This document shows, one piece after another, positions 24,126-33,163 of a stretch of 49,871 nucleotides of DNA. The position numbers and the translations under genes were made by a program. Numbering within the stretch: position 1 is the first letter of the stretch; every line of letters starts with the position of its first letter. Source of the stretch: Glutamicibacter protophormiae (GTDB taxonomy: Bacteria > Actinomycetota > Actinomycetes > Actinomycetales > Micrococcaceae); NCBI RefSeq assembly GCF_014647495.1, contig NZ_BMPH01000019.1:1-49871 (forward strand). The letters are read 5' to 3'. The notes under the pieces are model-generated. The model saw only the letters and a program-made list of their open reading frames with translations, made no database searches and was not told the origin of the DNA.

Positions 24126-24727
24126 ATGGCACGGGTAACCTGCGACGTCACGATCTCACTGGACGGCTTCGTGGCCGGGCCGGAGCAGAGCCTGGAACAG
24201 CCGCTGGGCCGCGGCGGCGAACAGCTGCACCGCTGGCAGTTCGAAGCCCGGGAGGAGGACGTCGCGGAGCGCGCCGGAATCCTGGAGGCCGGCGCCTACA
24301 TCATGGGCCGGAACATGTTCGGCCCCGAACGCGGGGCGCCCTCGGGCAGCTGGCGCGGCTGGTGGGGCGAGGATCCCCCGTACCACCGGTGTTCGTGCTC
24401 ACCCACTACGCGAGCGAACCGCTGGTGATGGAGGGCGGCACGGAGTTCAGGTTCGTGACCGGCGGGATCCGCCGGGCGCTTCAGCTGGCCCGCGAGGCGG
24501 CCGGCGGTAAGAACGTCGCGATCGCCGGCGGGGCATCGACCATCAACCAGTTCCTGGAGGCGGGACTGCTCGACGAGCTGCGCCTGCACATCTCCCCGAG
24601 GCTGCTGGGCTCCGGCGAGCGCCTCTTCGAGGGGGTCTCGGGGCGGGAGTTCATCCCGCGCTCCTCGCGCAGCACCGGGCTGGTCACCCATGTGGTCTAC
24701 GAGGTCGTTCCGCCGGACAAGGCCTGA
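24126..24727 (+). pseudogene. Dihydrofolate-reductase-like (RibD C-terminal) gene with frameshift
   Basis: The first frame (ATG 24126, GGAG at 24116-24119) reads T-C-D-V-T-I-S-L-D-G-F-V-A-G-P, then A-Y-I-M-G-R-N-M-F-G, up to W-W-G-E-D-P-P-Y-H. The rest continues in the +1-shifted frame from about 24387: V-F-V-L-T-H-Y, G-G-T-E-F-R-F-V-T-G-G-I, then K-N-V-A-I-A-G-G-A-S-T-I-N-Q-F and L-D-E-L-R-L-H-I-S-P. Joined, they give a normal RibD-C/YwjB-type reductase of about 200 residues. One missing base near TACCACCGGTG explains the break, which may be a true mutation or a sequencing error. Function would be NADPH-dependent reduction of an unknown substrate. Confidence 0.8.
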
Positions 24728-24755
24728 CGCCGCGGGTGCAGCCGGGCCGGGACTC

Positions 24756-25265
24756 CTAGCAGCCGAAGGGGCTGGCGTAGCGGAAGTCTCCGCGCGGCAG
24801 GGCGTCCCGGTCGAACACCCGCACCATGAAGTGCTCGCCCCAGGTGGGGTCGCTGGGAATGATGCCATGCCGGGAGGCCGGCTCGTAGCCGAAACGGTGG
24901 TAGTAGCCCGGCGAGCCGAGCAGCACGATGCCGCTGAGCTGCGCGCTCTCCGCGGCGTCGTGGATCTGCTGCATCAGGATCGAGCCGACTCCGCGGTGCT
25001 GGTATTCCGGCGCCACGGCCAGCGGGCCGAGGCCCAGCATCGGCTGCCTGCCGATCTTCCCCCAGGTGGCGATGACGTGGCCGATCACCACCGCGTCGTC
25101 CAGCGCGACAATGGAGAAGCGCGCATCGTAGCCCGCGCAGTCGAAGAGCTGCTGCAGCAAGCCGACTTCGTCGGGCTCGACCATCGGATCGATTCCGGTA
25201 AACGCCGCATGCGTCACCGCATAGACTGCGGCCCGGTCATCGAAGCTCTCTGGACGAATCTGCAT
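24756..25265 (-). CDS. GNAT-family N-acetyltransferase (YhbS-like)
   Basis: A 169-residue acetyltransferase starting M-Q-I-R-P-E-S-F-D-D at ATG 25265. The acetyl-CoA site is L-G-P-L-A-V-A-P-E-Y-Q-H-R-G-V-G-S-I-L (about residues 75-93), followed by I-V-L-L-G-S-P-G-Y-Y-H-R-F-G-Y, the YhbS-type end. A longer reading up to 25442 is composed of Arg/Pro/Gly-rich text typical of a non-coding G+C-rich frame, so the shorter start is preferred. Substrate unknown. It is transcribed away from the drug exporter gene. Confidence 0.85.
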   Translation of the reverse strand: MQIRPESFDDRAAVYAVTHAAFTGIDPMVEPDEVGLLQQLFDCAGYDARFSIVALDDAVVIGHVIATWGKIGRQPMLGLGPLAVAPEYQHRGVGSILMQQIHDAAESAQLSGIVLLGSPGYYHRFGYEPASRHGIIPSDPTWGEHFMVRVFDRDALPRGDFRYASPFGC

Positions 25266-25668
25266 GATCGCAAACCTACCAAATCGGCATCGTATCGGTA
25301 AATCGCAGCGGCCCGCGCCCGGAGTGCTCCCCCGGCGCCCCCGGCGCCTGCCGCACCCGGATTTCGGCAGGCCACGCCGCGGATCAGCGGGCGGCCGGCC
25401 CCGGTGCGCAGCGGCCGGCGGCGGCCGGGATGCGTTCACCATCAGCGCATCATCCGGGGGCTGCCCGGTCCTGCATAGTGCACTGCGCCCGGGACGGGGT
25501 GCGGATCATCCAGGCCACGGGGCCAGAAGCCCGGCCGGGACCAGGTGGTTGCTCGTATTCAACCGTTTGGTGGATGACCGTCGCCGCGGCCGCGTATTAG
25601 CATCGTGGTGACAGGGCACGCGGCACGGCAGCACGCCGGCGCACCTGCAAGAAGCAGAGGCTTGAAAA
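25266..25668. other. Divergent intergenic region
   Basis: 403 bases without a gene between the GNAT gene and the exporter. An inverted repeat GGTTG-N8-CAACC lies at 25547-25564, about 105 bases before the exporter start, and could be an operator; no regulator gene is adjacent. Promoters must lie here for both genes but no convincing -35/-10 pair was found. Confidence 0.35.
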
Positions 25669-27330
25669 GTGACGACTGACAAGACGCGCAGCAGCGCATT
25701 AGGCACCGTTTCCCGCTCCGCCGCGCACCCGTGGGCGGCGCTGGGCATCCTGGCCGCGGGACTGGGGCTGGTGGTGCTCGACGGCACCATCGTCGGCGTC
25801 TCGCTGCCGACCATCATCGCCGACATCCATCTGGACCTGGGCGACGCGCAATGGGTCAACAGCCTCTACGCGGTGGTGCTCGCGGCGCTGCTGCTGTCCA
25901 CCGGCAGCCTGGCGGACCGCTGGGGCCGCAAGAAGATGTTCATCGCCGGCCTGCTGGTGTTCATGGGCGGTTCGCTGCTGGCCGCCAACGCCGACGCGGC
26001 CGGCTCGCTGATCTCCGCCCGCGCCCTGCAGGCGCTAGGCGCGGCGAGCATCATGCCCGCCACGCTGTCCACGGTGAATTCGCTGTTCCAGGGCAAGCAG
26101 CGCGCCGCGGCCTTCGGCGTGTGGGGCGCGGTGATCTCCGGCGCCGCGGCCATAGGCCCGCTGGCCGGCGGCCTGCTCACCGAATACGCCTCTTGGCACT
26201 GGATCTTCCTGGTGAACCTGCCGCTGGGCGCCGTGCTGCTGGTGCTGGGCCTGCTCTTCGTGCCCGAAACCAAGGGCGGGGCCACCGGCCGCGGCGTGGA
26301 CGTGGACGGAGCGCTGCTCAGCGCGCTGGGCATGGGCGCACTGGTGTTCGCGATCATCGAAGGACCGGACGCCGGCTGGATCACCCCGAGAAAGGAGCTG
26401 AAGATCGGCTCCTTCGTGTGGCCGGCCGATGCGGCGGTGTCGCTGCCGGGCATTGCGCTGCTGGTCTCGGCCGCGGCGATCACCATGTTCATCTTCTGGG
26501 AGCGGCACCGCGCCCGCAACGGTCGCGCCGCGCTGCTGGAGCTGCGCCTGTTCGAGCACACGACCTTCTCCTGGGGCAACCTGACGGCCGTGAGCGTGGC
26601 CATCGGCGAATTCGCCCTGCTGTTCGTGCTGCCGCTGTTCCTGGTCAACGCCCTGGGCCTGAGCGTGCTGCACGCGGGCTTCATCCTGGCCGCCATGGCG
26701 CTGGGCGCCTTCTTCTCCGGGGCTTCGGCCCGGCACCTGGCCGCGGTGCTCTCCCCGGCCGGTACCGTGCTGCTGGGCCTGGGGCTGGAAACCGTCGGCG
26801 TGCTGGTGCTGGCCCTGGTGCTCAGCGCCGGGGTGTCGGCCTGGGCGGTCGCGGTGACCCTGGTGGTCTACGGGCTCGGCCTGGGGCTGGCGTCAGCCCA
26901 GCTGACCGGCACGGTGCTCGCCGAGGTTCCGGTGCGGATTTCCGGCCAGGGCTCGGCCACGCAGAGCACCGTGCGCCAGATCGGCTCCGCCCTGGGCACC
27001 GCGATCTCCGGCGCCGTGCTCTCCGCGGCGCTGGCCATCACCCTGCCTTCGCGGCTGGATGAGGCCTCGGTCCCCGCCGCGCAGGCTTCCCAGCTGGCCG
27101 AGGCCACCCGGCAGAGCGCCGGCACCACCATCACCCAGCTGCGCGTCCAGCCTCCGGGCGGGCACGATGCGGCCTCGACCATCGACGCCTTGTCCGCCGG
27201 GTTCTCCGACGCCACCCGCCTGTCGATGCTGGCCGCGGCGTTCTTCCTGCTGCTCGGCGCCGTGGGCGCCTGGCGGCTGCTCTCCGCGCAGCGGACGGCG
27301 AACCGGCTGGCCGCTGGAAGCGGCAACTAG
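25669..27330 (+). CDS. MFS drug:H+ antiporter, DHA2 (14-TM, EmrB/QacA) family
   Basis: A 553-residue transporter with 14 predicted membrane helices. Motif C-like and motif A residues of DHA2 are visible: V-L-D-G-T-I-V-G-V-S-L-P-T-I near residue 37 (motif D1), G-S-L-A-D-R-W-G-R-K-K-M-F (motif A, about 82-94) and G-A-V-I-S-G-A-A-A-I-G-P-L-A-G-G (motif C, about 152-167). It should export hydrophobic drugs or antiseptics against protons. Start is GTG 25669 with AGAGG about ten bases upstream. Its last four bases overlap the end of the convergent cysteine desulfurase gene. Confidence 0.9.
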   Translation: MTTDKTRSSALGTVSRSAAHPWAALGILAAGLGLVVLDGTIVGVSLPTIIADIHLDLGDAQWVNSLYAVVLAALLLSTGSLADRWGRKKMFIAGLLVFMGGSLLAANADAAGSLISARALQALGAASIMPATLSTVNSLFQGKQRAAAFGVWGAVISGAAAIGPLAGGLLTEYASWHWIFLVNLPLGAVLLVLGLLFVPETKGGATGRGVDVDGALLSALGMGALVFAIIEGPDAGWITPRKELKIGSFVWPADAAVSLPGIALLVSAAAITMFIFWERHRARNGRAALLELRLFEHTTFSWGNLTAVSVAIGEFALLFVLPLFLVNALGLSVLHAGFILAAMALGAFFSGASARHLAAVLSPAGTVLLGLGLETVGVLVLALVLSAGVSAWAVAVTLVVYGLGLGLASAQLTGTVLAEVPVRISGQGSATQSTVRQIGSALGTAISGAVLSAALAITLPSRLDEASVPAAQASQLAEATRQSAGTTITQLRVQPPGGHDAASTIDALSAGFSDATRLSMLAAAFFLLLGAVGAWRLLSAQRTANRLAAGSGN

Positions 27331-28487
27331 GCGGCGCCCGGCGATGCCGGCAGCAGCCCGCCCACCGCGGCGATGACCGCGTTGGCCACCTGGCTCAGCT
27401 CGTTCTCCTTGATGCCGCGCCCGAAGGACAGCCGCACCGCGGTGTGCGCCAGCTGCTCCTGGTACCCCATGGCGGTGAGCACCGGCGAGGGATCGGTGGA
27501 TCCCGCCGCGCAGGCGGATCCGGAGGAGCACAGCACCCCCTTGCGCTCCAGTTCGATCAGCACGGTCTCCCCGGCGGTCTTCGGGAACACGAAGGACACG
27601 ATGCCGCCGATGCGCTGGCTCCCGCTGCCGGTCAGCCGCACGCTGCCGGGGTGCTTGGCTTCCAGCCCGCGGGTGATCTTCTCGATGAGGTAGGGTCCGT
27701 AGCCCTCGCCCAGCCCCTGCGCGCGCTGGGAAGCGCAGACCTGCAGGGCCACCGCGATGCCGGCCGCGGCCGCCGGGTTCTCGGTGCCCGAACGCAGGCC
27801 CGACTGCTGCCCGCCGCCATGCAGCAGCGGCACGAAGCGGTGCTTCCCCGACAGGTACAGCGCCCCGCTGCCCTTCAGCCCGCCGATCTTGTGCCCGGAG
27901 ATGCTCAGTGCATCCACCGCGGCGGCCAGCGGCGCCAGATCCAGCCATCCGGCGGCCTGCACCGCGTCGGTGTGCATCAGCGCGCCGGCCGCGTGGGCCA
28001 GCGCGGCGAACTGCGCCACCGGCTGGATCGTGCCGACCTCGTTGTTCACCGCCATCACCGAGACCACGGCGACGTCGTCGTCGATCAGCTGCGCCGCATG
28101 CTCCAGGTCCACCAGCCCGTCGGCGGTGACATCGATGAGCCGCAGCGTGAAACCGTGGAACTCCACCAGGTAGCGGCAGGCTTCCAGCACCGCTGGGTGC
28201 TCGATGGCGCTGGCCACGACCACCCGGCCGCGCGGGTTGCCCAGCGCGCCGCCGATCACCGCGGTGTTCGCGCCCTCGGTGCCGCCGGAGGTGAAGTAGA
28301 TTTCCTCTTCGCGCACCGCCAGCTGCGCGGCAACCTGGGCGCGCGCCCAGTTAGCGGCCCGGCGGGCCTGGTGCCCCGCCTCATGGTGCGAGGCGGGGTT
28401 GCCGAAGTCGCGGGTCAGCAGCGGTGAGACGGTGTCCAGCACCTCCTGGCGCGGCGGGGCGGTGGCGGCGGCGTCCATGTAGATCAT
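27327..28487 (-). CDS. Cysteine desulfurase (NifS/IscS-like) of the NAD operon
   Basis: A 386-residue class V aminotransferase. Start Y-M-D-A-A-A-T-A-P-P; T-S-G-G-T-E-G-A-N near 73; PLP lysine in S-I-S-G-H-K-I-G-G-L-K near 202; catalytic cysteine in the loop C-S-S-G-S-A-C-A-A-G near 326. It provides sulfur for Fe-S clusters. As the fourth gene after nadA-nadB-nadC, overlapping nadC by four bases (ATGA), it most likely serves the [4Fe-4S] cluster of quinolinate synthase; the same gene order occurs in other bacteria. The symbol is left blank because both nifS and nadS-type names are used. Confidence 0.9.
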   Translation of the reverse strand: MIYMDAAATAPPRQEVLDTVSPLLTRDFGNPASHHEAGHQARRAANWARAQVAAQLAVREEEIYFTSGGTEGANTAVIGGALGNPRGRVVVASAIEHPAVLEACRYLVEFHGFTLRLIDVTADGLVDLEHAAQLIDDDVAVVSVMAVNNEVGTIQPVAQFAALAHAAGALMHTDAVQAAGWLDLAPLAAAVDALSISGHKIGGLKGSGALYLSGKHRFVPLLHGGGQQSGLRSGTENPAAAAGIAVALQVCASQRAQGLGEGYGPYLIEKITRGLEAKHPGSVRLTGSGSQRIGGIVSFVFPKTAGETVLIELERKGVLCSSGSACAAGSTDPSPVLTAMGYQEQLAHTAVRLSFGRGIKENELSQVANAVIAAVGGLLPASPGAA

Positions 28488-29350
28488 TCGACCACCATAT
28501 CCAGTCCCAGGTCGATCGCCGCCACCGAGTGGGTGATGGCGCCCGAGGAGATGATGTCCACCCCGGATTCGGCCACCGCGGCGACCGTGCCGGCGTTGAT
28601 GTTGCCGCTGGCCTCCACGACCGCGCGGCCGGCGATCAACTCGATGGCCGCCGGGATGTCGGCGGGGTCGAAGTTGTCCAGCATGACCACGTCCACCCCG
28701 GCGGCCAGCACCGCCGGCAGCTGGTCGATGGAGTCCACTTCCACCTCCATGGTCGTGGTGTGCCCCAGCCGGGAGCGCACCGAGGCCAGCGCCTCGGTCA
28801 GCGCCTGCGGGGTGCTGAACAGGGCCAGGTGGTTGTCCTTGGCCATGAACGCGTCGGAGAGGTTGTCGCGGTGGTTCACCCCGCCGCCGCAGCGCACCGC
28901 GTAGCGTTCCAGCGCGCGCAGCCCAGGGGTGGTCTTGCGGGTGTCAGCGATGCGCGCTGTGGTGTGCGCGACCAGGTCCACCAGCTGCCCGGTGGCGGTG
29001 GCGATGGCGCTCAGGCGCTGCAGCAGGTTCAGCCCCACGCGTTCGGCGGTGAGGATGGAGGCCGCCGGGCCGCTGACCTCGATCAGCGTGTCCCCCGCGG
29101 CGAACTTCTCCCCCTCGGCGACCAGCTGGGTGGTGGCGATGCCCGGGTCCACCGCGTGCATGGCGCGGGCGAAGACCGTGCCGCCGGCCAGCACGCCGGG
29201 CTGCCGGGCGCGCACCCGGCAGGTGGCGACCGCCCCGGCCGGAACGATGGTGTCCGCGGTCACATCCCCGCGGGGGTTGTCCTCCTCCAGCGCGAGGTGG
29301 ATGATGCGGTCGATCACGCGCAACGGGACGGGGTGGATGGGTGCGTTCAC
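28484..29350 (-). CDS. nadC: Nicotinate-nucleotide (quinolinate) phosphoribosyltransferase
   Basis: A 288-residue enzyme converting quinolinate and PRPP to nicotinate mononucleotide, CO2 and PPi. Features: L-E-E-D-N-P-R-G-D-V-T near residue 20, A-D-T-R-K-T-T-P-G-L-R near 135, G-G-G-V-N-H-R-D-N-L-S-D near 155, M-L-D-N-F and E-A-S-G-N-I-N near the end. The start is GTG 29350, whose GTG overlaps the nadB stop (GTGA), with AGGA upstream. Active as a dimer or hexamer in the cytoplasm. Confidence 0.95.
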   Translation of the reverse strand: MNAPIHPVPLRVIDRIIHLALEEDNPRGDVTADTIVPAGAVATCRVRARQPGVLAGGTVFARAMHAVDPGIATTQLVAEGEKFAAGDTLIEVSGPAASILTAERVGLNLLQRLSAIATATGQLVDLVAHTTARIADTRKTTPGLRALERYAVRCGGGVNHRDNLSDAFMAKDNHLALFSTPQALTEALASVRSRLGHTTTMEVEVDSIDQLPAVLAAGVDVVMLDNFDPADIPAAIELIAGRAVVEASGNINAGTVAAVAESGVDIISSGAITHSVAAIDLGLDMVVE

Positions 29351-30999
29351 GCGGAGTGTTCCTTGCTGCTTGGGCTTGAAGAGGTTGTGGTGGAGGAAAG
29401 CTGTTCGGCGGTTCGCTCGGCGGCACTCAGCCGCCAGCCGTAGCGGATTGCAGGCTGCGATTGTCCTGGCGCCGCGTCCAGACGGTGGTGGGCGCCGAGC
29501 GACCCGGTGCGGGCCAGCGCGCCGGCGGCGGTGAACCGGGCGGTGAGCCACAGGTTCTCCAGCTCCAGCTGCTCGCGCGGGGACTCGGCCACCGGGGCGC
29601 AGGCCGCAAGCAGCCCGGCGAAGCGCTCCAGCTGCTTGCCGGTGCGGTACACGCCGATCGCCTCGCTGGCCTCGCGCTGCAGGGTTTCCAGGTCCAGCGG
29701 GGCCTCGGCCGCTCCGAGGGCCGACAGCGCCGTCGGCAGCTGGGCGACGGTCATCCCGTCGAGCCCGTCGAGGTCCGCGCAGACCCCGGGATCGTCGGAA
29801 AGCATGGCCTGCACCGCGGTGCGCGCGAACACCATCGCCTCCAGCAGCGAGTTGCTGGCCAGCCGGTTGGCGCCGTGCACCGTGGTGTTGGCGCATTCGC
29901 CGGCCGCATAGAGCCCCGGCACGGTGGTGCGGGCGCTGGCGTCGGCGGCGATCCCGCCCATGGCGTAGTGCTGCGCCGGGACCACGGGAACCAGGTCCGC
30001 GGCCAGGTCCAGCCCGCAGGAGGCCAGCCGCGCGGTGATCGAGGGGAAGCGGCGGGCCAGGAACCCGGCCCCGCGCTCGGCCTCGATGCCGCGGGCGTCC
30101 AGGTACACGGTGCGCCCGGCCAGCAGCTGGCGGTGGATGCCGCGGGCGACCACGTCGCGCGGTGCCAGCTCGGCCTCCGGATGCTCGGCGGGCATGAAGC
30201 GCTCCCCGGCGTCGGTGACCAGCACCGCGCCCTCCCCGCGCACCGCCTCGGAGACCATGCCGGCCGCCGGGTAGCGCGCCGGGTCCACCAGCGTGGGGTG
30301 GAACTGCACGAACTCGGCGTCGGCGATCACCGCGCCGGCCCGGGCGGCCAGCCCGATCCCGTCCGCGGTGGCGCCGGCCGGGTTGGTGGTCGCGGCGTAC
30401 AGCCGGCCCAGTCCCCCGGTGGCCAGCAGCACCGCGTCGGCGGCCAGCCGCTGCGCTCTCCCGTCCTGCAGGACCTGGACCCCGGCCACGGCGCCGCGCT
30501 CGTCGAGCACCAGCGACGCGGCCAGCGCATGCTCGCGCACCGTCAGCTTCCCGGCGTCGCGGGCGCGGCGCACCGCGGCGGACAGGGCCGCCACCAGCCC
30601 CGCCCCGGTGGCGTCCCCGTGGATGTGCAGGATGCGGTGGGCGCTGTGCGCGGCCTCCAGGCCCAGCTGGTAGCCGCCGCCCTCGGTGCGGTCGAACCCG
30701 ACCGCGTGGGCTTCGAGCTGCTCCACCAGGTCCGCGGCGGATGCGCACATGTACCGCACTGCCTGCGGCCCGCAGTGTCCGGCGCCGGCGGCCAGGGTGT
30801 CAGCCACGTGCGCGGCCACCGAGTCCCCGGCGGCGATGGACTGCGCGGTGACGGCGCTCAGCCCGCCCTGGGCCAGCTCGCTGTTCGAGTCCCCCAGCCG
30901 GTCCTTGGTCAGCAGCACCGGGTGCGCCCCGGCGGCCGCCGCCTGCAGCGCAGCGGTCAGCCCGGCAACCCCGGACCCGATGATGATCAGGCGTTTCAT
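29347..30999 (-). CDS. nadB: L-aspartate oxidase
   Basis: A 550-residue FAD enzyme that oxidises L-aspartate to iminoaspartate, the first step of NAD synthesis. FAD site I-I-I-G-S-G-V-A-G-L-T-A-A-L at residues 4-17; S-E-L-A-Q-G-G-L-S-A-V near 44; Q-F-H-P-T near 245; P-A-Q-H-Y-A-M-G-G-I near 350 and H-G-A-N-R-L-A-S-N-S-L-L-E-A near 390. The start is ATG 30999, eleven bases after the nadA stop. The last 50 residues are serine/threonine-rich and less conserved. Confidence 0.95.
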   Translation of the reverse strand: MKRLIIIGSGVAGLTAALQAAAAGAHPVLLTKDRLGDSNSELAQGGLSAVTAQSIAAGDSVAAHVADTLAAGAGHCGPQAVRYMCASAADLVEQLEAHAVGFDRTEGGGYQLGLEAAHSAHRILHIHGDATGAGLVAALSAAVRRARDAGKLTVREHALAASLVLDERGAVAGVQVLQDGRAQRLAADAVLLATGGLGRLYAATTNPAGATADGIGLAARAGAVIADAEFVQFHPTLVDPARYPAAGMVSEAVRGEGAVLVTDAGERFMPAEHPEAELAPRDVVARGIHRQLLAGRTVYLDARGIEAERGAGFLARRFPSITARLASCGLDLAADLVPVVPAQHYAMGGIAADASARTTVPGLYAAGECANTTVHGANRLASNSLLEAMVFARTAVQAMLSDDPGVCADLDGLDGMTVAQLPTALSALGAAEAPLDLETLQREASEAIGVYRTGKQLERFAGLLAACAPVAESPREQLELENLWLTARFTAAGALARTGSLGAHHRLDAAPGQSQPAIRYGWRLSAAERTAEQLSSTTTSSSPSSKEHSA

Positions 31000-31010
31000 C
31001 GCATCAGTCC

Positions 31011-32312
31011 TTACGGCCGGGCGGCCAGCATGCGTTCCAGGGCGATTTTCGCGTCGCCCTGCTGCTCGGCGGGCACGGTGATCCGGTTGACCACGCGCCC
31101 GGCGACCAGCTCCTCCAGCACCCAGGCCAGGTAGCCGGGGTGGATGCGGTACATCGTCGAGCACGGGCAGATCACCGGGTCCAGGCAGAAGATGGTGTGC
31201 TGCGGGTATTCGGCGGCCAGCCGGTTGACCATGTTGATCTCGGTGCCGATCGCGAACACCGTCGGCTCGGTCGCGTCGGCGATCGCGCGGCGGATGTAGT
31301 CGGTGCTGCCTGCCTCGTCGGCCGCGTCCACGACCTCCATCGGGCATTCGGGGTGCACGATCACGCGCACGCCCGGGTACTCCTGCCGCGCCTTGCCGAT
31401 CTGGGCCGGGGTGAAGCGCTTGTGCACCGAGCAGAAGCCGTGCCACAGGATCACCCGGGCCTCGCGCAGGGTCGCCTCGTCGTTCCCGCCCAGCGCCTTG
31501 CGCGGGGTCCACATCGGCATCTGCGCCAGCGGCACGCCCATGGCCTTGGCGGTGTTGCGGCCCAGGTGCTGGTCCGGGAAGAACAGCACGCGCCGGCCGC
31601 GCTCGAACGCCCATTCAAGCACCGTGGCGGCGTTGGAGCTGGTGCACACCAGCCCGCCGTTGCGCCCCACGAAGGCCTTCAGCTCGGCCGAGCAGTTCAT
31701 GTAGGTGACCGGGATGACCGGCAGGCGGCCGTCGTCCTCCTCGTCCCGGTAGAGCTCGGTCAGCTCGTCCCAGCACTGCTGGACGCTCGGCCCGTCGGCC
31801 ATGTCCGCCATCGAGCAGCCGGCGGCCAGGTTCGGCAGGATGACCGCCTGGTCGTCGCGCGAGAGTATGTCAGCGGTCTCCGCCATGAAGTGCACGCCGC
31901 AGAAGACGATTGCCTCCGCCTTGTCGCGGGTCAGCGCCGCGTTGGCCAGCTGGAAGGAGTCGCCGACGAAGTCCGCGTACTTCACCACCTCGTCGCGCTG
32001 GTAGAAGTGGCCCAGGATCACCGCGCGCTCGCCCAGCGCCTCCTTGGCCGCCAGGATGCGCGCATCCAGCTCCTGATCGCTGGCCGCCAGGTACTCCTGC
32101 GGGATGGTCCCCTGCTCCGGGTAGCCGGCCGGGACCTGGTCCTGTTCCGAGGCGCCCGGGCCGTAGCCGCCGGGGGTGTCCCACGGGTTGGATTTCAGGT
32201 CCTCCGAGCAGGTGGAGCCCGGGGCCAGCAGGTTCAGCCGCGCAATGTTCTGCGCGACCGAAGCGTTGTGCTGCGCGTTGGCCGCGTCGGTGAAGATGGT
32301 GTTGGTGCTCAT
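31011..32312 (-). CDS. nadA: Quinolinate synthase A
   Basis: A 433-residue enzyme condensing iminoaspartate with dihydroxyacetone phosphate to quinolinate. It is the long actinobacterial type. The three cluster cysteines can be placed in A-A-G-C-S-M-A-D, H-G-F-C-S-V-H and I-C-P-C-S-T-M-Y; G-H-F-Y-Q-R-D-E-V near residue 101 and H-P-E-C-P-M-E-V are further signatures. ATG 32312 is preceded by AAGGGGGAGC. First gene of nadA-nadB-nadC-desulfurase. A perfect TTCAAC-N6-GTTGAA palindrome sits 19 bases before the start, so repression at or near the promoter is likely. Confidence 0.95.
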   Translation of the reverse strand: MSTNTIFTDAANAQHNASVAQNIARLNLLAPGSTCSEDLKSNPWDTPGGYGPGASEQDQVPAGYPEQGTIPQEYLAASDQELDARILAAKEALGERAVILGHFYQRDEVVKYADFVGDSFQLANAALTRDKAEAIVFCGVHFMAETADILSRDDQAVILPNLAAGCSMADMADGPSVQQCWDELTELYRDEEDDGRLPVIPVTYMNCSAELKAFVGRNGGLVCTSSNAATVLEWAFERGRRVLFFPDQHLGRNTAKAMGVPLAQMPMWTPRKALGGNDEATLREARVILWHGFCSVHKRFTPAQIGKARQEYPGVRVIVHPECPMEVVDAADEAGSTDYIRRAIADATEPTVFAIGTEINMVNRLAAEYPQHTIFCLDPVICPCSTMYRIHPGYLAWVLEELVAGRVVNRITVPAEQQGDAKIALERMLAARP

Positions 32313-32331
32313 GGTGCTCCCCCTTCAGGGA

Positions 32332-32349
32332 TTCAACGGTCTAGTTGAA
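32332..32349. promoter_or_regulatory. Candidate operator of nadA operon
   Basis: TTCAACGGTCTAGTTGAA, a 6+6 perfect inverted repeat with a six-base spacer, 19 bases upstream of nadA and downstream of the Nudix-regulator gene. It is well placed for repression of the NAD operon. Assignment to that regulator is inference. Confidence 0.5.
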
Positions 32350-32370
32350 AAAGTGTGGTGAAGTTCGTTC

Positions 32371-33111
32371 TCAGCCCTGCGGCGGCTCGACCTGCAGGGG
32401 GTCGACCTGCAGCGGATCGGGCCCGTGCCCGACATAGCGGTAGAGCCGCGGCGGGCGGTGCTTGCCGCCGGCCTGGTATTCGTCGGTCGCCTCGATGCTG
32501 GCGGTCGAGTTCAGCGTGCGCCGGAAGTTCGCCGGGTCCAGCCGGCGCCCGAGGATCGCCTCGTACACCCCGCGCAGCGCCGCCAGGGTGAAGCGCTCGC
32601 CCAGCAGCCGGTGCGCGATCTGCCCGTATTCGGTTTTGTTGCGCAGCCGCCACAGCGCGTAGTCCACGATCTGGCGGTGGTCGAAGGCCATCCGCGCGAT
32701 CTGCGGATCGTCGATGTCGAACCAGGCGACGTTCTCGTCGCGCACGGTCGCACCCACCTGGTCCACGTGCATCAGCGCGAAGTAGGCGATGGTCACCAGC
32801 CGGTGCGTGGGCGAGCGGTCGATGTCCCCGAAGGTGTACAGCTGCTCCAGGTAGTTCGGCCGCAGCCCGGTGGTCTCGGCCAGCGTGCGCCCCGCCGCCT
32901 GGCCCAGCGACTCGCGCGCCCCCACCGGACCGCCGGGCAGCGCCCACAATCCGGCATGAGGCTGGCGGATGCGGCGCACCAGCGGCAGGCACAGCTTGTC
33001 CGGCCCGCCCTCGACGCCCTCGCGGATGCCGAGGATCACCGTGGACACCGCCAGCGTCGGCGGCATGTTCCGCCGCTCGTCGACGTTTGCCCAGCTTGGT
33101 ACCGATGTCAT
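32371..33111 (-). CDS. nrtR: NrtR-type Nudix-related transcriptional regulator
   Basis: A 246-residue protein with an N-terminal Nudix domain and a C-terminal winged helix (A-A-L-R-G-V-Y-E-A-I-L-G-R-R-L-D-P-A-N-F-R-R-T-L-N, about residues 180-206), the layout of NrtR regulators. The Nudix box is degenerate: G-G-P-V-G-A-R-E then R-T-L-A-E-T-T-G-L, so two of the catalytic glutamates of R-E-U-X-E-E are lost, as in NrtR proteins that bind but do not cleave ADP-ribose or NAD derivatives. Located directly upstream of nadA on the same strand, it should repress nadABC when pyridine-nucleotide products accumulate. Two palindromes nearby are candidate binding sites. Confidence 0.82.
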   Translation of the reverse strand: MTSVPSWANVDERRNMPPTLAVSTVILGIREGVEGGPDKLCLPLVRRIRQPHAGLWALPGGPVGARESLGQAAGRTLAETTGLRPNYLEQLYTFGDIDRSPTHRLVTIAYFALMHVDQVGATVRDENVAWFDIDDPQIARMAFDHRQIVDYALWRLRNKTEYGQIAHRLLGERFTLAALRGVYEAILGRRLDPANFRRTLNSTASIEATDEYQAGGKHRPPRLYRYVGHGPDPLQVDPLQVEPPQG

Positions 33112-33163
33112 CAGTTGCGATGCCCCGTTTCAGGTTTCCAGCAGTTTCCGCAGCCTTGACCGC

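Noticed and set aside
28484-30748. Very long minus-strand frame running through nadC and beyond into nadB
   Set aside because: Only the part to 29350 is nadC; the upstream extension is Arg/Gly/Pro-rich antisense-type text within nadB in another frame, a common effect of high G+C.
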